From: Cephalothrix spiralis
Lineage: Eukaryota; Nemertea; Palaeonemertea; Archinemertea; Cephalotrichidae
Direction: 5' to 3'
Assembly (NCBI GenBank): GCA_032353305.1
Contig: JAUCNG010392256.1
Span: 1-16,821 of the forward strand
DNA: 16,821 bases
Shown here: piece after piece, positions 8,354 through 16,754 of the stretch
Layout: the number at the start of each line of letters is the position of its first letter
How positions within the stretch are numbered: position 1 is the stretch's first letter
Notes under the pieces: generated by a model
What the model was told of the DNA's origin: nothing
Database searches by the model: none
The model's input: only the letters and a program-made list of their open reading frames with translations
Made by a program: the position numbers and the translations under genes

Positions 8354-8458
8354 GGCCGGATTATTCAAAATAATTTCGAGCTTGTAGAAGGCCTCCCCCC
8401 CCCCCCCCCTCCTTGATTGATTTCTCAACGGCTTTTGGTGAATTAGAAAAGTGACATT
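8354..8458. repeat. Dispersed repeat module, copy B, with 15-C run
   Basis: Matches 1891-1984 in the same orientation, sharing GAAGGC, TTGATTTCTCAACGG and AAAAGTGA. The homopolymer at 8395-8409 is 15 cytosines and may be length-variable or an assembly weak point. It sits directly before the LINE remnant. Confidence 0.5.
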
Positions 8459-9170
8459 CATAGACCGCTTACAGAGGCCTTCGACTATGTAAGTCAAGAT
8501 TATCTGTGGAAGCTATATATCGATGCTTTGATGAATGAAGGGCGTATGTGCACCATATAAAGGAATTAGATATGCACGGTGCAGTGCTGAACAACACCTC
8601 AGATCTTTTACTTTTTAACAATGAGATGATACAAAAGATTGTTCCTGATTGACTTTTCAGCTATGCTACTCAGAAACTATGACAAAGGAATTAGGAATAA
8701 TGACTGAGAGGAGTCTTGACTTAGATACCTGTAGGTAATTGATCATGCTGTTGTGTAACCTGCTCTGTGTATATGATTGTGCCAGTGTGCCCTCATGGCC
8801 TTCTCTGAACGTGATTTGTAGAGTATTGTTGGTGACATTGCAAGAGCCGCTTCCTGATTTACTATCAGTATCAAGAAGACCGAGGTCCTTCACCAAACAC
8901 AACCAGGAGACGCTCCCAGAGATCCAGTTTTTACCATCGATACCAATTGTGATTCTAGCACAAAATGCTAGGATCGATGACGAGATAGGCAAAGCCTGCT
9001 TGCTTATGTCAAAATGAAACACCTACTATGAGCAGACCGCGACATAAAGCTCAGCATCAAAATTACAGTCTAACGCACTGGTGTGCTGGCAACACAACTA
9101 TGCTCTGAAATAACTCTACTCTGCTCTGAAATGTAGACACCTGTAGAAACTAGAGCAATGGATCCATTCG
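8440..9170 (+). pseudogene. Decayed LINE (non-LTR) reverse transcriptase
   Basis: Plus-strand pieces in several frames follow the order of a LINE reverse transcriptase. EAFDYVSQDYLWKL (about 8478-8519) matches the AFDxVxRxxLW block of RT domain 2a. From 8786, CALMAFSERDL, a stop, SIVGDIARAAS, a stop, then FTISIKKTEVLHQ and a PVFTID stretch to about 8950 match the region after the catalytic YADD. RIDDEIGKA (about 8971-9000), RDIKLSIKITV (about 9038-9070) and HL-x-KLEQW (about 9139-9163) follow as in the C-terminal part. The YADD box itself is not intact; VYDC and a frameshift lie there. At least three stops and several frame changes mean no function. No endonuclease domain was recognised upstream. 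The wording resembles RT-containing LINEs common in cnidarians, amphioxus and ambulacrarians, from memory. Confidence 0.8.
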
Positions 9171-9304
9171 ACAAATCCGGATGAAATAACTAATACGGGA
9201 ATAGATTTCATCTTTAGAGGCTGATAGAGGTCATCTTCATATAAGCTAGGCCATGCGCACGAGAGAAAGCCATAAAGCACAATCAATGTTGATAATATTG
9301 TATG

Positions 9305-9856
9305 TGTTTGGAAAGTGCAAGACTCCACTGAGGGTCGGTGGGTGTCTTGATCAAGGTAAAAACAGATTTCAAACGTCAGAAAAGTAGGTGGGTGTTAAAT
9401 GAAAATTTTTCGAAAACAGTTCTCAGACGTCATAAAAGTAGGTGTCAAATAATGTCAATAACAATAGATAAACGTCAGAATCCTGGGTATGTGTTCATGG
9501 AAAGAGTAAAAAAAATCTTTAGATGTCAGAAACGTTATAATGAAAAATGTCATAAAAAGATTCCAACGGTAGAAAAACTTTTGCAGTATCAAGATGCATG
9601 ATATTTCTAATCGAAAAGGGTAATACATTTATTTTAAACAATAAAACTAGAACCCTATGGTCAGGAGGGTGTCAATGGACAAATTTAGTAGCAAAATGAC
9701 AAAATTAGTAGGAAACTGTCGGTCTATGTCAGAAAACTGGGGGTGGTAGGGTCATTTTGACCGCGGTGTCAGAAAACTGTAGGGGTGGTGGGGTAATTTT
9801 TGAAAATTTGGGAAAAAAGCAGTTTCCAAACAGTGGTGTCTTGCAATTTCCAAACA
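9305..9856. mobile_element. Probable MITE-like element with inverted ends
   Basis: TGTTTGGAAAGTGCAAGACT at 9305 is matched inverted by 9835-9856, 20 of 22 bases. Between them, GTCAGAAAA, GTGGGTGTT and GTGGTGGGGT words recur, as in the element at 5071-5644, suggesting a distant relative. The right end is followed by a nine-C run and CATG, whereas the left end lacks it, so the exact termini are unclear. Short reading frames across it derive from the repeats and look non-coding. Confidence 0.5.
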
Positions 9857-10247
9857 CCCCCCCCCATGATATGTAGATGTGAAAAATTGAATGAGTCACG
9901 ATAAAGTGGTGGCAAAGTTTAGAGCTAAGTACTTGGAATAAATGGATGTAACCATGGAAAAAGTCTGAGACGCATACGAGATGTTGAGAAACGAATGAAC
10001 ACCTCGACAGTTGGTTATACATCAAAATACTTTGCAAGATAATCGAAAAGAAGAATAGTCTGTTGTAAATAAAGTATGCTAATGCTAATAATTTATCATT
10101 TTGAGTTACCAGATGAATAAATTAAAAGCATCGTAAAAAGATAAATTATGATTTCCGCCGCATAAATTACAAATTCACAATATCGTTTTTGCAATTAAGC
10201 AATCTTTCACACATGCAGAGTTTACCCTTAAGCTATTAGATCGACTG
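9857..10247. promoter_or_regulatory. Upstream region of receptor 2
   Basis: A+T-rich DNA between the element ending near 9856 and the receptor 2 start. It should contain the core promoter and 5' UTR, but I see no decisive TATA or initiator element. The neighbouring receptor 1 upstream region shares no obvious block with it. Confidence 0.3.
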
Positions 10248-11267
10248 ATGGCTCTAACTACTGCCTTTATGACAATGAATATGACTTCAAATGAAACATT
10301 GAGTAAACAATCCCAAGGTAGTTCATTCGTTGAAACTCTGCGCTTGATTATAGCGAGTGTCTCCGTTCTGAATTTGTTTGGATTAATTGGCAATGGATTT
10401 TCAATTGCTGTATTTACTAAACTTCGTAAACAACAACCTGGTTCCGAATATTTACTTGTGCTTGGCATATCAGATAGTATGAATATATTGTGCTATATCT
10501 TTGCTGACTTACTTCAGCCTCTGATAGGTTTTGCCTCAAATGGGTCAATTCTAGTCGATCCGATAGCATATTTTTCTATTACCTGTAAAATAACTCGTTT
10601 TACGTGGCAAACAGTTTGGTTTTATTCTCCTCTAATGATCATGGCTTTTTCGATTGAGCGATCTTTGGTTATTTCGTTTCCACTAAAACCGCAAATGCAA
10701 CTGTCGCCAAACAAGAGACGCATTTTAATAATTGCCCTACTTTTTCTTGCACTTGCAACAAAAACGCCTTATGCTTATTTTTGGGATATTATACAACAAG
10801 GTAATATATCAGTATGTTTTTATGCCACACAGAAGTGGAAATATTTCTACATACATGCTTTTACGGATTATGTAATGACTATGCTTGTTCCTTGTATAAT
10901 AGTCATTTTTTGTAATTGTGTTATTATTTACAAAATTAGGTTTGATAAAGATATAATAACAAAGGATATGAGCACCAATACCTCAAGGAGTGACCAAGAG
11001 CGACGCATGACCAGAACCCTTATAATTGTTTCATTAACATATATTTGTTTAATGTTGCCATTTATCACTGTGTATATTGCGTATTTTGTAAGTGTTATAC
11101 CAGGGGCTGTGCAACTTATAAACTTATCAAATAACACTTTATATGAAATGGCACAGGCATCTACATCAATTACTATGATCAACTACACAACTAATTTCAT
11201 CATCTATATACTGAGCATGAAGACATTTCGAAAAACACTTCTCGGATTTTGTGGCAGGAAGAAGTGA
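10248..11267 (+). CDS. Rhodopsin-like (class A) G-protein-coupled receptor 2, intronless
   Basis: A complete 339-residue seven-helix receptor. Helices lie near residues 32-56, 67-90, 113-136, 158-178, 204-228, 255-281 and 301-322. Landmarks: glycosylation sites NMT (11) and NET (15); GN in TM1 (N49); ISD in TM2 (D76); C113 with C190 in loop 2; ERS (137-139) for DRY; P215 in TM5; P271 in TM6 without the CW pair; NFIIY (316-320) for NPxxY; and helix 8 FRKTLLGF followed by C335, a possible palmitoylation site. No TM4 tryptophan. The third loop ends with basic RSDQERRMTR. With receptor 1 it shares ISDS(L/M)N, the ER-x-x-VI-x-FP block and INY-x-x-NF. Starts at residues 8, 10 or 12 are also possible; residue 10 has A at -3. 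Ligand unknown. Oriented divergently from receptor 1. Confidence 0.93.
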   Translation: MALTTAFMTMNMTSNETLSKQSQGSSFVETLRLIIASVSVLNLFGLIGNGFSIAVFTKLRKQQPGSEYLLVLGISDSMNILCYIFADLLQPLIGFASNGSILVDPIAYFSITCKITRFTWQTVWFYSPLMIMAFSIERSLVISFPLKPQMQLSPNKRRILIIALLFLALATKTPYAYFWDIIQQGNISVCFYATQKWKYFYIHAFTDYVMTMLVPCIIVIFCNCVIIYKIRFDKDIITKDMSTNTSRSDQERRMTRTLIIVSLTYICLMLPFITVYIAYFVSVIPGAVQLINLSNNTLYEMAQASTSITMINYTTNFIIYILSMKTFRKTLLGFCGRKK

Positions 11268-11397
11268 ATATCAAGGTGATTTGTATGTATAGGATATAAT
11301 GCATGCACATTAGTGAGGTCATTAGTTTAAAGTAACGAGGGAAAGAAGAATTAAAGAGGTTATCTCACTACCACTAAAGTCACTAAACATATATGGA

Positions 11398-11403
11398 AAT
11401 AAA
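11398..11403 (+). promoter_or_regulatory. Polyadenylation signal AATAAA for receptor 2
   Basis: Canonical AATAAA lies about 130 nt past the receptor 2 stop codon, followed within 25 nt by T-rich sequence. This would give a short 3' UTR and supports a single terminal exon. Positional inference only. Confidence 0.5.
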
Positions 11404-12133
11404 GTCTTTCTATTTATCTCTATCGGTCCTTGGTCGAACATTCCTGCATACATGCTCTATCAGGACCCCTTTTCCGCAATAAGAAAGACGTATAACTCGT
11501 AATAAGTAATATCCATTAAAGCTTTTGTCGCACTGAAACATAAGAATGGAAAATATGTCGAAGTGGAACTCAAAGACTAGGCCTACCTGATGTAACTCAA
11601 AATATATAATTGATTTGTGTAGCATATCACGACGAAGTTAGCGAGGTTCATCAACCAAGTAGGTTGTTGAAAAAATGTATAACTTTTGTTCACCTCACTT
11701 TTTCAAAATGGATTCAGCTACTCAAGGAACTTCGGACTCACCTTAACAGTGAGTCCGAATATCACCCTGTACATATGGCTAAATTAGGTACTGGCCGTAA
11801 AAGAACTTATTGAATAATTGTTTAAAATGGAATATATTAGATCTTAAAGGGTATAATGAGTTCCCAGGTCCTTATAGCATTACAATACAAAAATGTTAAA
11901 TTCTTCGTTTTGGCGCAATAGTTTTAAAACTGGGAACCAGTCTATGAACATTATATGAAACCCCATGTATAGGTATTAACATTTTGATCAATACTACCAC
12001 GACCAACATTCCTTGGCTATCTGATGACTTGCTGCCCTCTGTCAGTTGAGTATATCTATAGTTATTGAGATATAAAATATATAGGATAGTCTGTCTCCAG
12101 CTAGCCTATCTTGCCAATACAAAATAAGCCCTG
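11404..12133. other. Non-coding stretch downstream of receptor 2
   Basis: Contains one perfect hairpin (11731-11759) and otherwise unremarkable A+T-rich sequence. No coding motif was recognised on either strand. Confidence 0.45.
11731..11759. repeat. Perfect 11-bp stem hairpin
   Basis: TTCGGACTCAC at 11731-11741 and GTGAGTCCGAA at 11749-11759 are exact reverse complements around a 7-nt loop. It does not match the histone 3' stem-loop. It could be the heart of a small transposon or a structured RNA element; no evidence separates these. Confidence 0.6.
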
Positions 12134-12358
12134 TTTTATGAGGGGATCAATGCCTTTGGGTGATTTCCGATATCCGATAAAATTTTGAGCCTATTTCCGT
12201 TTCCGATAGCAATTTTTCTCAAGTTTTCCGTTTCCGATAGTGATTTTCGAGATTTTTGCATGTTTCCGTTTCCGATAGCAAATTCCGATAGCAAATTATA
12301 GTAAAGAAAATTTTCCATTTTCCGTTTACGATAAGAGGCATTGACCGCCTCTTTTATG
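12134..12358. mobile_element. Small MITE with 7-bp flanking duplication and internal TTCCGTTTCCGATAG repeats
   Basis: TTTTATG occurs at 12134-12140 and again at 12352-12358. Between them, the ends GAGGGGATCAATGCCT and (inverted) GAGGCGGTCAATGCCT match 14 of 16. The terminal G is shared with the direct repeat, so the duplication is 6 or 7 bp and the body about 211 bp. The interior holds about five copies of TTTCCGTTTCCGATAG or shortened forms (12160-12335). An open frame runs across the repeats on the minus strand but is repetitive and not considered a gene. Superfamily unknown. Confidence 0.7.
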
Positions 12359-12624
12359 GCATTCGATCCTCCAGGTACACAAATGATTGAATATGGACCA
12401 AATAGTTTTCCCGGGTAAAGGATAACATGCCTCACAACATATCAAATACAGCTTTAGGAGAATTGAATACTTTTTTATCTACATGTATAGGGCCCAGTTA
12501 AATCAATTATAACAAAAACACTGTTTTGCCTATATTTCTCATTTAATTTCGCCATATGACTAAGTTACCACAACACAGGATTAGCAGGGATTAAGATTTA
12601 CTAAGAGTCTGTCGCATGCCTACC
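12359..12624. other. Non-coding stretch, no gene recognised
   Basis: A+T-rich DNA between two transposon copies, with no notable motif. Confidence 0.4.
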
Positions 12625-12782
12625 CAGGGGAGGTGGTTGTCTTGAAAGTGCAGACACCTACCCGGGTGGTGGGGTGTTTTTTGGCCTTGGCCATTGGTCT
12701 CACTTTTAAGACCATTTCGAGATGTGGGTATCCAGAGGCTTATGTCTTGAAAGTGAGGTTCTTGTCTCGATAATGGGTGGTG
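12625..12782. mobile_element. Truncated relative of the hAT-like element at 5071-5644
   Basis: Starts with CAGGGGAGGTGGTTGTCTTG and then follows the other copy through GGTCTCACTTTTAAGACC, GTGGGTATCCAGAGG and GTCTCGATAATGGGTGG. Homology ends at about 12782. The right inverted end is missing, so this copy lost its 3' part. It has only one 53-bp unit, against two in the longer copy. Confidence 0.75.
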
Positions 12783-13282
12783 AAGTATAGTTTCTTCAAC
12801 ATGCATCAAGTTTCACCAACTGCTAGATGTTCTGCTTGCCGAATTGCCTTTATGCTGCTGTTCTATAAGTTCACTTGCCAGTTGCCAGCCGACGGCTGTA
12901 ACCCCTATTTTTGTACCTGTCTTTAACATTCACTCACCCGATCACAGGTATGTGTGTAATGTTGCTGATCATGATATTAATGAAAATATTTGACTTTGAA
13001 ACAAAAAATGGTGTTTTGATCTCCTTCCGTACCCCGTGCACAGTGTCCCATAAGGGCTATTTAAATACAAATACTGTCATTGCAAGTTTTTAAGATATGC
13101 GCATGCGCATTCGAGTTTCAATGGATTCCAGAACAAAAGGGGCATTTTTCTATCTGTCTGTAATACAATTATATAACGTAAAATCAGCCGTTACCGAGTA
13201 AAATTTAACAATTTTGACTCTCAATAACTCGACGAATGACCCTGATCGGTTTCAAGTGACCTCGGGTCATTTAGGCCAGCAA
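12783..13282. other. Non-coding stretch, no gene recognised
   Basis: No coding resemblance on either strand. Contains a few short inverted words such as GCGCATGCGC near 13099 and TGACC/GGTCA pairs near 13228-13270, which may belong to outer, decayed parts of the element that begins at 13283. Confidence 0.4.
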
Positions 13283-13867
13283 CATATGGAAACATTATCA
13301 CCATTATCACCATTTTTCAAGGTCAAAATGACATATGGTCAACCAAATTTTGAATGACTGCCCAAGTATTGAAATTGAAGTTTCTTGAAATGGGCGGTGC
13401 ACCTGGCAATTTTGTAACCCATCTATGACTTTTTAGCCATATTTTAGCCTACACTACCTAAGTGTTTCCATATATGGAAACGTTATCACCATTTGCTTAT
13501 TTTTTTGCCTTGTCAAGATTATTTTCAACTAGGCAATATCATATATCATAATGAAGCTTTGGACCTCAGGAAAATTTACCTACAAAAACATTTCACCTTG
13601 GGTTTATTTCAAGGTCACCAGAGGTCAAACTTGTCAAAAGTATGTGTTTCAAAACGATTTCAAAACGCTTAGTATATGGGCTAAAACATCGCTAAAAAGT
13701 CATAGATGGGTTACAAAAGTGCCAGGTGCACCGCCCATTTCAAAAAACTTCATACATGTACTTGGGCAGTCATCTCTGGTACCACTTTTTCAAAATTTGG
13801 TTGACCTTCACCATATGTGACATATGTCATTTTGACCTTGAAAAAATGTTGATAACGTTTCCATATG
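13283..13867. mobile_element. Compound inverted-repeat element with a third internal terminus
   Basis: Left arm 13283-13449 and right arm 13679-13867 are inverted copies. They share CATATGGAAAC...TTATCA, CAAGGTCAAAATGACATATG, GGTCAACCAAATTTTGAA, GAAATGGGCGGTGCACCTGG and CCCATCTATGACTTTTTAGC. The right arm has two short insertions (near AAAAAGTGGTACC and CACATATG). At 13463-13481 an additional palindrome GTTTCCATATATGGAAAC, followed by GTTATCACCATTT, repeats the terminal sequence in the middle, as though two copies met end to end or one inserted in another. No transposase is present. Target duplication unclear. Confidence 0.75.
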
Positions 13868-14857
13868 CAAAACTCGTGTATATCTTATGCTCGGTGACAA
13901 AATTGTCTTTAACTTCTCTGAAGTTTACATTTTTATATCATTTATACATGTTTTAAGTTGTACCAAATTACGCAACTTGAATATAAAAACCGGCATATTT
14001 TAGAATGATATTACTTTCTAATAAAATTTTGCCCGCTTAAATTTTTTTTCCAATGTTTGGTAAAAAATATAGCTTTTCTCTTAAAATCGTAGTAATATTA
14101 ACTGTGATGTTTTCTCTCAGTTGTGTAAATTTTAGCACTGTATGCATCTCGACACGCCTCGCTTTGTTATTTTTGAGAAACACCATCAAATTTTGCATCG
14201 AAATGCACTGTATGCTGACGGAATAGAATTCAATCGTAAAATGAAATTTTGGTTCAAAAAATACCTCAACTGTCGTCGTCACGCTACATACACTTAACTA
14301 ATAACACAAATCCATAGCGATGTAAAAATAGTACCATGTGACGCCCCTGATTTGTGTCGATTTCATTTTTCGTTTATAGTACGATGCTGAAATTTTCATT
14401 TTAGAGGAAACATCAAAGTCAATAGATTTCAAACTTTTCATTTTTCCAAACGACAGGTTTTTAAATAAACCGCATGCAACGTTAATATTAAATTTGAGCC
14501 GCGTTTCGCGATTTTACGTAACATAAAAAATTATAACTTAATTGATATTTTATATCAGTGCGACTTGAGCGCAATATATATAATCTTCTACTGCATGCAT
14601 ATAGGAAATATTAAGTCGCATCTCTCATCAATTTGGAATTACAGCCTTGAACATATAATTATATATAACGGGCCCACCCGGTATAAAATTTCGTTCGATC
14701 AACGCGGGTAAGCACTCATGTTGAAAATTATGTTCTTAGGGCAGGTAGGTCGGGTTAACATGAATTAGGGGTATCAGCGCTCAATGACCTCAATAAGGTT
14801 TGATATCACCCTAGGAGCGGGAAATTAACGGACAATACTTCGATACACTTTGACTAT
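13868..14857. other. Non-coding stretch, no gene recognised
   Basis: No recognisable coding sequence, RNA gene or strong repeat. An 81-codon minus-strand frame at 14037-14282 has no family motif and is treated as chance. Confidence 0.45.
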
Positions 14858-14998
14858 TAGTCCGGCCGGTAGTCTAGTAGTCTAGCCTGTAGTCTAGTGG
14901 TCCGGGTGCATGGTAGGGGGTATTCCAAAATGTACATGTAGTCCAGTAGTCCGGACTATAGTTCAGACCGTAGTCCAGTCCGGTAGTCCGTAATCTAG
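14858..14998. repeat. Degenerate minisatellite built on GTAGTCYAGT
   Basis: Roughly a dozen diverged copies of a ten-base word (GTAGTCTAGT, GTAGTCCAGT, AGTCCGG) occur in two blocks separated by a spacer with GGGGGTATTCC. Copies vary in length from 9 to 13 bp. Confidence 0.7.
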
Positions 14999-15132
14999 TT
15001 TTATTCCCGTACACCTCTTTATTTTCTCATTTCCCGCCTCTAGATCTCACTTTCTAAATGTAGGCATATAGGAGTTATGTTTAGATTGTGGAGGGTTACG
15101 GATGGTTCGGATTGGTTCCGCCATTCGTTTTA

Positions 15133-15381
15133 AATGAAGCCAGGCAGTAGGAACGTATCGTCATAGGTCCACTTTCTGGCGTACAGTAAAATCAACTCAA
15201 AACATCAACCTGCAGCCCATATTACCCTGCCGTTTCTCTTCCTCCATTGATGTAGAGGAGCACATGCAGTTGTAATCACACAAGTCGGCCAGAAATGTGG
15301 GCTGCATGATGTTTTGGGTTTATTTTACTGTACGCAAGAAAGTGGACTTATAATGTTACGTTCCTACAGGCTTCAAATGAT
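15133..15381. mobile_element. MITE with roughly 90-bp inverted arms
   Basis: Left arm about 15133-15224 and right arm about 15291-15381 pair through GAAGCC, TAGGAACGTA, GTCCACTTTCT, GCGTACAGTAAAAT, CAAAACATCA and TGCAGCCCA. The loop is about 66 bp. Arms differ by small indels and scattered substitutions. No coding content; target duplication not resolved. Confidence 0.75.
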
Positions 15382-16340
15382 AGTGAGACCATGATATTTA
15401 TCTCAGAAATTAATATTTTACTGTGATGATGTAGGGGAAGGAGGTATGAGAGTTGAAGATAATAACATATGGGGAAATAACCTGAAATCGTCAAGTCGCG
15501 ATAATTCGGAAAATTGCGAAAAACGGCATTTTTATGTCTTAAAATGTCGATTACTCAAAAAGTTAGGGTTAGGGTTAGGGTTAGTGCCCCTTGATATTTT
15601 TTTTGCAAGGATATATTAAGCTAGGAAAAAAAGTTTCAGCTCGATACTAATTAATTAAGTCATGTATTTTTGTGGTTAATGACAATGAGTGAGCCTGTTT
15701 TTTTGTACACAAGAGATAGGGGGAGCAAAATTTGCGGGCGAACATAAAAAGCCACAGTTCAAAGACTACTCATATGACAAAAAATGCCCCTCTACCATTT
15801 ACTCCTTGATATTTCGTCGAAATTCTGCCAAAGTTTCAGACCAATACTAGTTTGAGAAATCCTGAACTTTTTGGTTTGAAATTTCCTCCTATGTTTTGTA
15901 TATTAGACTGGTTCCCTGATACACCAATGATCAAAACTATTAACGCGATTAAAAATGACGCACAAGTTTGGACCTTATGATGATAATTATAAAGAATAAA
16001 GTTCACTTTAATCCTCCACTGCCTCAAAAATGCAATATATTTAATATTTAAATTATTAAAACTGTCCTTATTACCCCCCAGGCTATCTGAAAATTCAGGA
16101 TATTTCCCCATATAAATTTGAGATAGTACATGGCACAGTTACTTATAGCTATTTTGTGATATTTAGTGTATTAAATGGCCTCACATTTGTAGGTGTGGCC
16201 TATAGGCCTACTTTTATCCCAAAGGAGTCATAATGCGAAAAACTCATGATGTTCAAGTAACACATTACGTCATTGTTTCAATATTTCACCCTAGGTGAAG
16301 CAATTGTATCGTACTTATTCATTGATATATGTTGGTCATT
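15382..16340. other. Non-coding stretch with a telomere-like tract and weak direct repeat
   Basis: CCTTGATATTT...AAGTTTCAG...CAATACTA-type sequence near 15588-15645 recurs degenerately at 15801-15850, suggesting an old tandem or dispersed repeat. The telomere-like tract at 15563-15584 is listed separately. A 91-codon minus-strand frame (15836-16111) has no motif. Confidence 0.4.
15563..15584. repeat. Interstitial telomere-like tract (TTAGGG)n
   Basis: About three and a half perfect TTAGGG units. TTAGGG is the usual metazoan telomere repeat. It is too short to be a telomere and the flanks are ordinary, so it is an internal tract. Confidence 0.8.
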
Positions 16341-16354
16341 CGTGCGATACAAGC

Positions 16355-16493
16355 AATAATTCATGGGTCTCGAGCATTAAAAAGTAAATGACACTCGTTA
16401 TTGTCAAAATTGCTCTCGTCTGCGACTCGGGCAATATAGAAAAAACTTGTTCCGTAACTCTTTTCATAGCTCTCGACCCATGAAGTATTACCC
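16355..16493. repeat. Fold-back palindrome centred near 16424
   Basis: TTCATGGGTCTCGAGC near 16362-16377 pairs with GCTCTCGACCCATGAA near 16471-16486, and ATTGCTCTCGTC / GACTCGGGCAAT pair at the centre. The intervening arms are only weakly complementary. Immediately to the right GTGATAATAACACTGGTTATCAC forms another short palindrome, so the element may be longer than marked. Confidence 0.6.
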
Positions 16494-16754
16494 ATGTATT
16501 TCACTCATGTGACGATTCTGCAGTGATAATAACACTGGTTATCACATGTCTCACATGGACCGTCACTCCAAGAAGTCTCCAAATCATGTTATCTCATTGG
16601 CGATTTAAGGCTTTTTTCTAGTGCGCTAAAGTAGGCCTACACTTCTTTTCCCGGGAATTTTTATACCCGTTCAATAGTGTCCCACTTCGAGATACTAGTC
16701 CGCCATTTTGAATAATATAATAAATATTATCATTGTTCGAAATTAACGATGCAA

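Noticed and set aside
8666-9022. 118-codon minus-strand frame
   Set aside because: Antisense to the LINE remnant, which explains the same bases much better on the plus strand.
9338-9601. 87-codon plus-strand frame rich in lysine and arginine
   Set aside because: It runs through the repeated GTCAGAAAA words of the 9305-9856 element, which explains the composition.
12136-12435. 99-codon minus-strand frame with repeated IGNGN words
   Set aside because: The repeated peptide simply reflects the TTCCGTTTCCGATAG array in the small MITE.
13551-13820. 89-codon plus-strand frame
   Set aside because: Crosses the right arm of the inverted-repeat element at 13283-13867; no coding motif.
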